A DNA stretch of 64,000 bases from Agapanthus africanus (taxonomy: Eukaryota > Streptophyta > Magnoliopsida > Asparagales > Amaryllidaceae): positions 216,586,996 through 216,650,995 of the forward strand of contig JASDDO010000024.1 of the NCBI GenBank assembly GCA_030015575.1, read 5' to 3'. The notes below the pieces were generated by a model. That model saw only the letters and a program-made list of their open reading frames with translations. It made no database searches and was not told the origin of the DNA. Shown here in pieces: positions 45,305 through 56,449 of this stretch. Position 1 is the first letter of the stretch, and each line of letters begins with the position of its first letter. The translations under genes and the position numbers were made by a program.

Positions 45305-48300
45305 GCCACCTTCATCACCATCTCCTCCATGTATCAACAACACCGACCCCCCTTCAAGAACCTCACTACACCGACCACTTCCCTCAACGTTCCCTCTCCT
45401 CCCCGACAATCACCATCACTTCAGCACCTCCCCACCTCACCGGCGTTCACGACCGCCGACGAGCCTCCTCCACCCGAACTCCTTCATCTTCACCAACCCT
45501 CAATCCCAAGAAGCCATAGCCTACTACAAGCACCGCAGCCACCAACCTCGCCGCCAGTGCTGTGTCGACTCCCACTCGCCGCACCATCACCATCAAAGAG
45601 CACCGCCCTCCATTTTCAAGCACCACCAACACCCCTAGCAACTAAACGGAGCCCTTACACCACTCATAACCACCACCACTACCTCCGTCGTAGAGGTCAC
45701 CCCCAGCACGCCGAACTCCTCTTACCTTCGAGTCCATCGCCAACCCACAGCACCGAGCACATTCCCCCTTCGCAACCCCAGAAACCCATCAAGCCAAGGT
45801 CGAGCTTTGTTCATGTCGAACCCGATTCCCGACGAACCAAGGACGTTGCTGTCATAATCATCGCTGTCGTGATGTTAACATTGCCATGTCGTTACCAACG
45901 TCAGAGATAACATCAGTAGCAGCAACAATAAGTAGCCAATAGCTAAGCACCCCGATACTTAAGCTTAAGCTTATTGCACCCTCCGGCATTTCATCGAGCA
46001 AGTGTATCCGTCGCCCTAGCCGCTGCCCTCGTCACCTTTGTCGCCGACCAAGCTATGGCTTAGGTCATGGTAACCGTCACAGTCGTCAACGCGGTCACCA
46101 TTTCAACATCGCACACGTCCGTCGCAACCTTTATCGCGCTCGAGCCTCGCTTCGCGCCGTGCCGGTTCCGCGACGTTCATCGTTGTCTCGTATGTCGAGA
46201 CGAATAATCTGCACGTTCGTCGCTTCTATATCAGCGACCGAGGCAAGTGGGACCCCCTTCCCTTGCTTACTCATGCTAATTATTATATTAGTTAATTGAA
46301 ATAATAATGTTAAATGATATGGTGTATATGTCTATATATACAGCTATATCGATAATTAATAATCAATTAGTTTTGTAGAGAACTCATTATTCCATTATAT
46401 TGAGGGTTTACCATCCCATGTCAATATCATTTTATAATTCAATTGAATAACATTAGTTTGAATCGATTAATGAGAACCGATGTTTCGTTTGATGCCCATA
46501 CATAATCTAGTTGTTCGACATGAAATCCTAGATGAAAACCCTATCTAAAATAGTGAAATTTTTTACCAATAAATTCCTTTACTGTTGGTAAACATCGTGT
46601 AGAAATTTGGATGCAAATTAACGTAGTTTCATATATGAAAGGATACCCCGATAACTGACACGAAATCTGAAATGTACTGTTCATATCGATGTATTAAATT
46701 CATAGTAAATCGTACAAAAATCATATAGTGGCGTGCTTAGGCTCATTATGAATCAGACTAAATAATCTATGAATCCATAGGGATGGTTACTGAAAATTGT
46801 TATTTTATAGATAACGCAAGCTGATGAGAGATACGGTTCTGGACTATAGTCCAAAGCAGAAATCTCTGCTAATGCATGTATTTAAACACCTGTAACTCAC
46901 TGTTCGAATATTCAAATTTCTGAAACACTATATAAATATGTAGAAAATAGAGTTAGCTTTCATATGACACTGGTTTCACTCAATTCCATCACAGCTTGTT
47001 ATTATTAAAGCAATTTATATTGTCGTCGTGTCCTGCAGTTTTCTGCAGTGACAGATTATATACCTTGACATTAAACAGAACATATATCCCCGTATACATA
47101 GTATATTACTGATCCGTCTATTGCGTTGGAAACCTAACCGATAGGGATAGATTTTATTCAACTGTCAAGCTCTCTGAATCTGATCACAAACTATAGAAAA
47201 CAGCGCTTGAAGTTGGGCTTCCAATTCTGAAACTGGAATTCCAGCAGCTTACACCCATTCTAAAATGAACATAACTTCTTAATTGGAAAACCTGTTGATA
47301 TGAAACCAATTTTACTATTTAGATAATCAAGTATACTTCATATGACTTTTTATTGTTTTATTCAATTCTGCACGTGTGGTTTATTGTCAATTTTGTAAAC
47401 CGCGTTACATAGGCGGTCCTTATTTAATTGAATTGTATTTACTACATTCCTATCGTTTCATGATTACTTTGCATTCATTTTTAGTGACCATATATATTGA
47501 TATCCCAGTGACTGTTTTACGTTACCGAGTGATAAACATTAGTGATTAGATTGTTTTAAGTACATTAACGTAAAAGCGTGATTGAATAGTAGAAGTGACA
47601 CATACTTGTACACAATCAGCGGAATCATTTAATTATTACATTATCGACGTCTATGAGACATATATAAGTGTAACCATAACTGGTATGGGACGGGTATGGA
47701 AGAACTTATATTAGTGCCAAAGGTAAGATATCGAGGACTGTCCACTTATCTTGGATAGCAGTCGAGACGTGCTTGATGGAGACCATGTCTCCAATTCTCG
47801 CGTAGACTTGTCATGAAACGACTAGTATTTAGATTCGTGGTCGGTGTTTGATGTATACCATGGGGTGTGAGGTACTTTGAGTGTCAGTTCAATTAACGGA
47901 ATCTCAGGAGTCACGTTGCTGGCATATTTCATGATTTCATGATATTGTTACTGATCGTGTTACTGATTCTTACTGATCATGATTCAGGCCCGTGTTTCCT
48001 TGCCCCTGGGGCTTATCCTTGGGTTGGGAATACTCTTGTAGTGGTTGACGCTCACACTCAGATTGACGATAGGTTTAGTGATATGGACATTGAGACTGAT
48101 AGATTTAGTGACATTGACATCGCATTGATTACTGATTCGATATATATGCTTTATTGTTTACCTGTATCGGTTATTTCATTCTCACGTCATTACTCTGCTT
48201 ACTGCTTCATGTTTATCATCATTACACATATTACATATATACATATTGCTATTGCGTCACTCTGACGACCTGAGTATGCATGCTCAGAGTGAGAAGTGGA

Positions 48301-48607
48301 CTTAGGTTGGATTAGGACCTACCTTACCTCAAGAATATTGCGGACATCTAGATTAGCGACGTCAGAGCCATCTTTCCTTTATCACTATCTGGTTAGTTAT
48401 TTCCTTCGCTTGTATCCTTTGCACTTTGATTCATTTAAAATGTGATAGATTTAGTGACTGTATTTCTTTTATTTAGTGTTGTGTTTACTGCTTACCATAT
48501 ACTGCTAGAAGCTGAAGTGTGATTACGGCAGAATTATTCCTTGATTGTAGGAGCAAGGCTGGCCCAGTCACCCTCATATTTTTTATTTTGGGAAGCGGGG
48601 CATGGCA
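45305..48607 (+). repeat. LTR G3 (3' part of a long LTR), inserted in copia element H
   Basis: The right end GAAGCGGGGCATGGCA at 48607 resembles the G1 end (AAGCGGGGCGTGACA). Directly beyond it, the copia gag frame starts mid-protein, so G3 interrupts it. 45305-46250 is C-rich leader-like sequence ending at a GAGGCAAGTGGG donor-like site; an acceptor-like GATTGTAG is at about 48550. A 193-codon Pro/Ser/His-rich frame at 45329-45910 (+) has no recognisable domain and is judged low-complexity. 46260-48540 is A/T-rich, non-coding. The left end is outside, lost with the far flank of element E. Confidence 0.6.
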
Positions 48608-49151
48608 GATGTACTGATCTTCCTAGAGAGTTTGAATTCTTTGTATGATGCAGTACGACCACTAGTGATTGGTAGTGAGTCGTCCAAGAATCTTCAGGAG
48701 GCATTCTTTCTGATCCGAGAGATGTTTCAAACTCACCCGTGTACGGAACCAGTCCGAAAAGTCTGCATTATACACTATGCCACAGAAAGGCGGTTTCAGT
48801 CAAGGCAGGGGTTGTTCTGGTCGAGGAGGAGGTCGAGACAGTTATTATGGAAGAGGAGTTAGTGTGGATAGTAGCCGAGATAGTTACTCAGGGAGAGAAT
48901 CTAGTGGTAATCGAGGGGGAGTTGAGTGTAATTATTGTCATGAATTTGGACATATGAAGTATGATTGCCCGAAAAAAAGTAACAGTTCTACAGCTCATGT
49001 TGCTTCCGGTACTAACTCTGCAATTAATTTTATGGATGCAAAAACGTTGGAAAGTTTCAGATTATTTAGCGGTTTCAGCTCTCTCAGTCGCAGTCATTCT
49101 CGAGTGCTACATTTGCTAAGACAGGTAACTCTGTTGCTTGTCTATCCTTAA
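48608..49151 (+). pseudogene. gag: Copia element H gag, 3' part
   Basis: Starts in frame at the G3 border with DVLIFLESLNSLYDAVRPLV, the C-terminal gag helix region. After a frame change near 48770 come a Gly/Arg/Ser-rich stretch and a CCHC zinc knuckle (CNYCHEFGHMKYDC, 48927-48968). The gag N-terminus and 5' LTR are not in the window, lying beyond the G3 insertion. Confidence 0.88.
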
Positions 49152-50370
49152 TAACTCCTACTTCATGGGTAATTGACTCAGGAGCGTCAGATCTCATGAC
49201 TGGGAATTCAGGCATATTAACCAATTTCTCACACACCTGTCAAACTAGCCGATGGTTCTGTTTCACCTATTAGTAGTATAGGTACAGTGATCTTAAATCC
49301 GTCTATCCTTTACACTCAGTTTTATATATGCCTCGCTTTCATTTCAATTTACTTTCTATTAGTCAACTCATAAAATCTCTAAACTGTTGTGCTATCTTTT
49401 ATCCTAACCATTGTGTATTTCAGGAACTGGGAACGAGAAAGACGATTAGCTCCGGACATGTGTTTGATGGTCTGTCAGATAAGTAGCTTTTCAGAGTTGG
49501 TTGCATACTTGAGTGCTTCTAAAGTCTTAGATTTACATTATCATTTGGGACATCTATCATTACAGAACCTAAAGAAGTTACATCCAGAAATTTCCGCGAT
49601 TACTGAGTTATTGTGTGAGGCTTGTCAATTAGGAAAGCACCATCGTGTATCTTACCCTTCTCAAGTTAATAAGCGAGTTAGTACTCCATTTAGTTCAGTT
49701 CATTCCGAAATATGGGGACCATGTCCAGTTGAATCATTATTTGGTGATCGGTACTTTGTCACATTTGTTGATGATTTTTCCCGTGCAACTTGGTTATATT
49801 TAATACAATCTCGTTCTGAAGTTTTTTCCGTATTTCGAAAATTCTGTGCTGAAATTAAAACACAATTTGATGTTTCTGTGAAAATACTCCATAGTGATAA
49901 TGCTAAAGAATATCTTCCTTCTGAGTTTCAGAATTTTATGTTTGCATCTGGTATTCTTCATGAGTCTTCTTGTTCATATACCCCCCAACAAAACGGTATT
50001 GCTGAGCGCAAAAATTGTCATCTGCTAGAAGTCGCCCGAACACTGCTCATTCATCAATAGGTTTCTCATCATTTCTGGGGGGATGTGGTTCTTACGGCCA
50101 CTTATTTCATCCATCGTATTCCCTCGTCTGTGTTAGATGTTCAAACTCCTTTTTCAATCCTATTCCCTAATGACACTCTGTTTTTTGTTCCTCCTTGAAT
50201 TTTCGGTCGTGTGTGTTTTGTACAAAAACATAGACCTAGTCAAACTAAATTAGATTCTTGATCCCTTCAGTGTGTCTTTTCAGGATACTCTCACTCCCAG
50301 AAAAGGTATCGCTGTTATCATCCTACCCCTCTTCATTGCTTTATCTTAGCTGATGTCATCTTTCTTGAGT
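49152..50370 (+). pseudogene. pol: Copia element H protease and integrase
   Basis: Protease active site WVIDSGASDLMTG at about 49168-49206, followed by a frameshift. Integrase from about 49530: HYHLGHLSLQNLKKL and CEACQLGKHHRVSYP (H-H-C-C), SEIWGPCP, FVTFVDDFSRATWLY, LHSDNAKEYLPSEF, YTPQQNGIAERKN: a complete DDE set. Stop TAG at 50058-50060, with further stops to 50370. Copia order (integrase before RT) is clear. Confidence 0.93.
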
Positions 50371-50387
50371 CACAATCTTTCTTTCCC

Positions 50388-52288
50388 ATGAGTCCATCCC
50401 CAAATGACACCAGTGACATGGTATTTCTTGAATACCCTAAAATTCTACAGGACAAGACTATTCTCACTCAAGCTTGCAACCTATTTTTTGACACTATTGC
50501 TGCTCTAGTACCTGAGATGCCTCCACCAGACCAAGATATTCCTCTGACCCTAGCTCCTGTTATGCCAACCCATGAGCCTACGCCTGATCCGATTTCTGAA
50601 CCCACACCTATTGTACCTTCCATCGCGATCTGCAAACCATCTCGTTCCACTGCCAATCCACTTTACCGTTCTATCTCCTATGATCATTTGTCTGCTACAC
50701 ACGGTGCTTTCATTTCATCTATAGATAACTATACCATTTCCACAAATGTATCTGAGGCTCTTGCACACACTGGCCGGAAACAATCAATGATTGAAGAGAT
50801 GACTGCTTTTCGACAAAATAATACTTGGGATCTAGTTCCGCTTCCACCTAGAAAGCATGCCGTTGGTTATCGATGGGTATTTTCTGTCAAGCTCAACTCC
50901 GATGGTTTCCTCGCTCAGCTAAATCTTGTTTAGTAGCCAAACGATATTCACAGACCTATGGATAGGATTTTACCGATACATTCTCCCTCGTCGTGAAGAT
51001 GACTTCTGTATGCCTATTGATTTCTTTGGCTGCTATCTTGCATTGGCCCCTGCATCAGCTTGACATCAAGAATGCCTTTTTGCAGGGTATTCTTGAGGAG
51101 GAAGTTTATATGATGCAGCCGTCTGATTTTATTGTTCAGGAGGAGTCATCGAAGTTCTATGAATTGAAAATATCTTTATATGGACTCAAACAATCTTTGA
51201 GAGTTTGGTTTAGACAATTTGCAGAAAGTATTAGAGGTTTTGGGATGAGGAGAAACAATGGTGATCACACAGTGTTCTATAAACATCAGCACGGGCGTCG
51301 AATCATTCTGGAAGTATACGTGAATGACATTGTTATTACAGGTGATAATGAGGAAGGTATTCATGATCTTAAGGTATATGTTCAGAAGTAGTTTCAAACT
51401 AAAGATCTTGGCCAACTTAAGTACTTCTTAGAAATTGAGGTAGCTCGATCTAAGGAAGGAATCCATTTGTCACAGAGGAAATACACACTAGAAATACTTT
51501 CTGAGAATAGAATGTTGGACTGCACACCTCGTCACACACCAATGGATCCAAATTCCAAGTTGTTACCAGATCGGGGAACGTTACTAGATGATCCAGCCAG
51601 ATACAGGAGCTTGGTTAGTCAGTTAAATTACCTCACTGTCACTCGACCAGATATCTCATATCCATTTAGTATTGTGAATCGGTTTCTAAAATCACCTCAC
51701 ACAGGCCATTGGGATGCAACTATTAGGATTCTTCAATATCTGAAGAGTTTTCCAGAAAAAGGATTGTTGTATACTGATGGAGGACACAACAGAATAGAGG
51801 ATTTTTCCGATACTGACTGGGCAGGATGCCCAATAACTAGAAGATACACTACAGGGTATTATGTGTTCGTAGGTGGGAATCTAATATCTTGGAAGAGTAA
51901 GAAAAAACATGTGGTATCGCGTTCCAGTGCAGAGTCCGAGTACCGTGCTATGCTGGACATCACTTGTGAGATAGTATGGGTCAAACGATTTCTGGAAGAA
52001 CCAGGTGTGGTTCAACACAGCTTGATGATGTTATATTGCGACAATCAAGCTGCTATCTACATTACTTCAGATCCGGTGTTCCACAAGCGGACCAAATATA
52101 TCGAAGTAGATTGTCATGTGGTCCAAAATAAGGTTGTTGAAACTGAGGTGGAGTCTCTAGAGATTGAGACACGACATATGCGCACAAATCACCAGTTGGC
52201 TGATATACTCACTAAATCGCTTGCTCGTGATAGAATACAATTTAATTGTAACAAGTTGGGTATGGATGATATATATACTCCAACTTGA
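50388..52288 (+). pseudogene. pol: Copia element H RT and RNase H
   Basis: The linker 50388-50770 is Pro-rich. RT begins MIEEMTAFRQNNTWDLVPLP and YRWVFSVKLNSDG; a stop and shift at 50931-50990; then QLDIKNAFLQGILEEEVYM, LYGLKQSLRVW, and the active site YVNDIVITGD with Asp changed to Asn. Stop at 51389-51391, same frame continuing DLGQLKYFLEIEVARS and LSQRKYTLEIL. RNase H: DTDWAGCP-like word, SWKSKKKHVVSRSSAESEYRA, LYCDNQAAIYI, and NHQLADILTKSL. TGA at 52286-52288. The last 273 codons are intact. Confidence 0.93.
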
Positions 52289-52297
52289 GAAGGAGTG

Positions 52298-52427
52298 TTA
52301 GAGTTTGATATCATAGTTTAGTCTCGTATTGGATAGATTAGAAAAGAAGACATATTGTAACACCAATATATAGAGAGGCTCTCTATATCTTTTAATATAA
52401 TAATAAAGTAATTAATTTATCATGACA
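52298..52427 (+). repeat. 3' LTR of copia element H (short, about 130 bp)
   Basis: GAGAAGGAG purine run, then TGTTAGAG, nine bases after the pol stop, the usual copia arrangement. A TATATAGAGAG stretch and AATAATAAAG signal lie inside. The right end CATGACA is the best candidate but cannot be checked without the 5' LTR. Confidence 0.6.
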
Positions 52428-52978
52428 CTCATCATCCCACCTCCCTCCTCTGTTCCATGGCTGCTCTTCGCCGCCACCTTCTCCCCCGCCCCCTCCCCCG
52501 CCCCCTCTAACCAAAAAAGCCATGCACCCAAATGATCTCCATCATCGTAAACTCCACGACCTCCTCCATCTACTTATTCAAACCAGCACCATGCATCCTC
52601 TTACTTCACCCTTCTTCACCGTCATCCTCTTTCCACCGTCGCCCCTTCTCTTCCACGACCGTCCTCACCAGCAGCAAAAAAAGCAACAAGAAATAAAAGC
52701 TTGAACAGCTTAACCAACAATTAGTGAAATTTTATAATATAATAGCCTTAATTATCAATTAATTAACGAAAATCGAATTTTAATTAGATGGAGATTAATT
52801 TGAAGAATTAAATGTATTTTTTTAGAATTATGAAGTTTTGCATGCTTTTTGTGAAAAAATATACTACAGAATTTAATTGGTGCAAAATCAGAAGAAAAAA
52901 AAGTCTTTAATTTATTGTAAAATATGAAATATTTGATTGACGTGCGCGGCATTATTTGTAAGAGTCAACTATACCATA
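52428..52978. other. Spacer between copia H and element I
   Basis: CT-rich, low-complexity sequence 52440-52690, then A/T-rich to 52960. A 60-codon frame at 52522 has no recognisable domain. Nothing else seen. Confidence 0.5.
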
Positions 52979-53762
52979 TGATGATACTCGTAAGTGGGGA
53001 TTTCCCAGATCACGGCACGTAGCAGATGTCGTATCGTCCACGTAAACCCACTAGATTCCTGGGGGTTTTGGAGTTGGAATAGGTATAATGCAATGGGTAC
53101 ATTCCTCGGTGCCTCGCCTTTGAGGTAGCAACCAACCTTTTAGGGCCTTCCCTGAGTACGTTTCATCCTTCGAACAACCGCCGGCCCATAACTCGTCTCC
53201 GAGCTATCATAGAACTGAACTTCCTCAGCTTCCTTGCTCATCTCCGAGCTATTCTATAGCTGAGATTCCTCGGCACCCCAGCTTGGCTGTGAGCATGGAG
53301 CACGAGTATGCTCGTAACGGCTCCGTGTATCTCTCCACGACGAGATCTCTGCCACTCCACATCCCGCATTCCACGCTCGCATATCTCTCCATTGATGGAC
53401 GTATCTTGCTATCAATACGGACGTTACGCATGGGCGAAATGGACGGCGAGAATCTCGCATCGGCTCGCTCTATGCGACCACTATATAAACCCCTCTTCCA
53501 GACGACTCAGGTAACTGAAACTCAATCCAATACGCCGCTGCTCTGCCAAATTATTCCCCGATACTTACTTGATCGTCGGAGGGTCCTACAGTGGTTTTAT
53601 CATCCCGGGACTTCTTCTACAGGTAGCTCAGCGTCAGCGTCAACTAGAAAAACCCATTGAGATCCACACGCTCAATCTTCCACAAGAAATCTCAGGTCTT
53701 CAGCCTCGCTGGCCACAAGATCAATGGAGGACAATATCTAAGGGAGATTCAAATCTCCATCA
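52979..53762 (+). repeat. 5' LTR of element I (784 bp)
   Basis: TGATGATACTCG start and CTCCATCA end (inverted TGATG/CATCA), one base before a primer-site-like stretch. TATA box CTATATAAAC at 53481-53490. Boundaries are inferred; no second LTR is in the window. Confidence 0.65.
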
Positions 53763-53763
53763 G

Positions 53764-53783
53764 TTGACGCCATCTGTGGGAAC
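53764..53783 (+). other. Primer binding site of element I
   Basis: TTGACGCCATCTGTGGGAAC, close to the TGGCGCC-TCTGTGGGAA primer site common in plant Ty3/gypsy elements. Confidence 0.7.
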
Positions 53784-53827
53784 AAGAAATTTTTCCACCA
53801 AAAAGTTGAGCTTCCACATTTGATTCG

Positions 53828-55388
53828 ATGGCCAGCGATCATCGCAACGAAGATCCTAGTTCGAGCCAACCTGTACTTCGCAATGGAGGCCGAGGCGGTT
53901 CCACTCCTCCTCCCAACGTCGTCGAAGCCCTAATGGCATGGATCAACTGACTAGCAGCCATGGTGGACATGCTCACTCGCGTTAAAACTGCAAGCCACGC
54001 CCAGCAACCTCCAGAACAGTGGCGGACGTGAGACGGTGGACGGATGCGCTAGAGTCCTCGACCTCGCTCGTATCAATCTTGACACCACGGAATACCGACG
54101 TGACCCCATATGAGAAATGATTCCATGACTCATTGGATGCCGAACAGTCTGACACCGAGATCTCAGGACCAACCGAACTATCGCTTTGATGCTCGCCACG
54201 CTCTCTCGCCTTCCGAGGCAACGTCGGTCAGGTCGTCTGATCCCAGGGAAGACCGACGTCACCATAACCACCGAGGCCGTGCATATGGCACTCTCCAGAA
54301 AGAGCCACAAAGGGGTCATCCCGAGGACCTGAGGAACATGATAGAGCAAAGTCAAAGCCGCTCCATCTCCCAAGCCTGAAGCAGAGACAGCAGCACTCTG
54401 ATCATGGGGAATCCTCAGGGTACCAGCAGCGAATCGAGGTCATTGAGATGAAGATCGAGGACATGCAGCTTGCCACCCGTTTGCCCTGCAGGTCCGCTAA
54501 ATATTTTGCGCTCTCTCTCACGAAGCCCTTCACCAAGGAACTACTAAGAGAGCGGGTCTCTTCTTGGAACAAGCTGCCCAAAGTGGCTCTGTTCGACGGG
54601 AAGTCCGACCCAAAGGACTACTTGAAAGCTTTTACCGCAGGCATGAGCTTTCAAGATAACTCAAACGCGGCTCAGTGCCAAGCATTCCCTACCATTCTCA
54701 TCCAGGCCGGACGAGATTGATTCTGTGGCCTGACTAAGCGTTCAATCTCAACTTTTGATGAATTGGCCACTCAGGTCCTTAGCCACTTCGTCGGCCATCG
54801 GTGGCAGAAGCGGTCAGTTGACTACCTGTTCACTATTAAGAGTAAGGACAGGGAATCTTTCAAGGGCTATATTATCCGGTTCTATAATGCGCTCCTTGAG
54901 GTACCCGAACACCGGGATGAGACGGTCATTACCGCCCTTAAATCTGGTCTTGGGCACAAAGTGTAGCTCCGCTCTTTTGTATTGGCGCAACCTAAGACCA
55001 TGGCCGAGATAAAAGTCTGGACCGAATAGGAAATCCAACTCGAGTCTGAGGTAAATGCTAATCTTCCCCGGGGAGTCCGGACAGACCGAAAGAAAAGGGA
55101 CCGCGAAGAGATGAGGAAGGCTGATCATTCGGAACCTTATTCTTCAAGGTTTCATGAGTACACGCCTCTGAACGTCTCGCAGGCCAAGCTGCAAGAAGAG
55201 GCAAAGAGCGAGAGATTTTTCAAGCTGCCACCAATGATACAAAGACCGGGCAAGTGACTCTGCGGCCCGTACTGTGCCTTTCATCGATCACAGGAACACC
55301 CGACCGAGAACTGCAAACAGCTGTGCGATTACATCGAAGAGCCGATCCGCTCCGGTCGCTTGGCAAAATACCTGCGAGACAAACGTTA
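53828..55388 (+). pseudogene. gag: Element I gag, heavily broken, Tat-like
   Basis: ATG at 53828 opens MASDHRNEDPSSSQP and VVEALMAWIN, stopped soon after. The core is visible at 54470-55010: PFTKELLRERV, FDGKSDPKDYLKAFTAGM, IKSKDRESFKGYIIRFYNAL and ALKSGLGHKV. The end has a YCAFHRSQEHPTENCKQL zinc-like motif near 55270-55325 and GRLAKYLRDKR, typical of the gag end in D-like Tat elements. At least four stops and several shifts. Pol is absent: satellite-type repeats begin within 30 bp of the gag end. Confidence 0.88.
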
Positions 55389-55416
55389 AGCAGATATGGA
55401 GCATGCCGACCACGAG

Positions 55417-56449
55417 TAGATTCCTGCTCGGTTCCGAGGCCGGCAGACATCTTACTACACATCGTATTTATTCACAGCAGGTAGATTCCTGCCCAACATA
55501 AGTTGTGAATTCTAAGCCCTCACGCGATTAGATTCCTGCTCGGTTCCAAGGCCGGCGGACAGCTTCCTGCTCATCACACACATTCACGGCGGGTAGATTC
55601 CTACCCGACCAAACATGTGAATCATAAACCCTTGTACGAGTAGAATCATGCTCGGTTCGGAGGCCGAAGAACAGCTTCCTGCCCGTCGCACTCATTCACG
55701 AGTAGATTCCTGCCCAACATAAGTCGTGAATCCTACGCGCTTGCACTAGCAGACTCCTGCTCGGTTCGAAGGCCGGCGGTCAGCTTTCTGCCCATCGCAC
55801 TCATTCACAGCGGGTAAATTCCTACCCAACATAAGTTGTAAATCCTAAACCCTCACACAGGTAGATTCCTACTCGGTTCCAAGGCCGGCAAACAGCTTCT
55901 TGTCGGTCGCACCCATTCATGGCGGGTAGATTCTTTCCCGGCCTAACTCATGAATCTTAAGCCCTTTCCACAAGGCTAAAGGACAGCTTCCTGCCCATCA
56001 CACCCATTCACGGCGGGTAAAATTCCTGCCCGGCCTAACCCGTGAATGCTAAGCCCTCACACGAGTAGACTCCTACTGGTTTCGGAGGCCGGCGGACAGC
56101 TTCCTGCCCGTCGCACTCATTCACAACGGGTAGATTCCTGCCCAACATAACTCGTGAATCCTAAGTGCTCGCACTAGTAGACTCCTACTCTGTTTGGAGG
56201 CCGACGGTCGTCTTTCTACCCGTCGCACTCATTCACAGTAGGTAGATTCCTGCCCAACATCAGTTGTGAATCCTAAACCCTCACACAGGTAGATTCCTAC
56301 TCAGTTCCAAGACCGACAGACGGCTTCCTTTCCGTTGCACCCATTCATGGAGGGTAGATTCCTGTCCGGCCTAACTCGTGAATCCTAAGCCCCCACCACG
56401 ATACTAGAGGACAGCTTCCTGCCCGTCACACCCATTCACGGCGGGTAAA
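55417..56449 (+). repeat. 112-bp satellite-like array, left block
   Basis: Nine to ten diverged units with words GTAGATTCCTGC, GGCCGGCGGACAGC, CATTCACGGCGGG and GTGAATCCTAAGCCCT. Long units repeat at about 112 bp; shorter units lack the GAGTAGACTCCTGCTC segment. Each unit holds up to three hairpins around AG-(A/C)(C/T)TC-CTG-type cores. Interrupted on the right by G4. Confidence 0.9.

Noticed and set aside
45329..45910. 193-codon Pro/Ser/His-rich ORF as a possible host gene
   Set aside because: Low-complexity C-rich leader-type sequence of LTR G3; no domain and no second-copy support.
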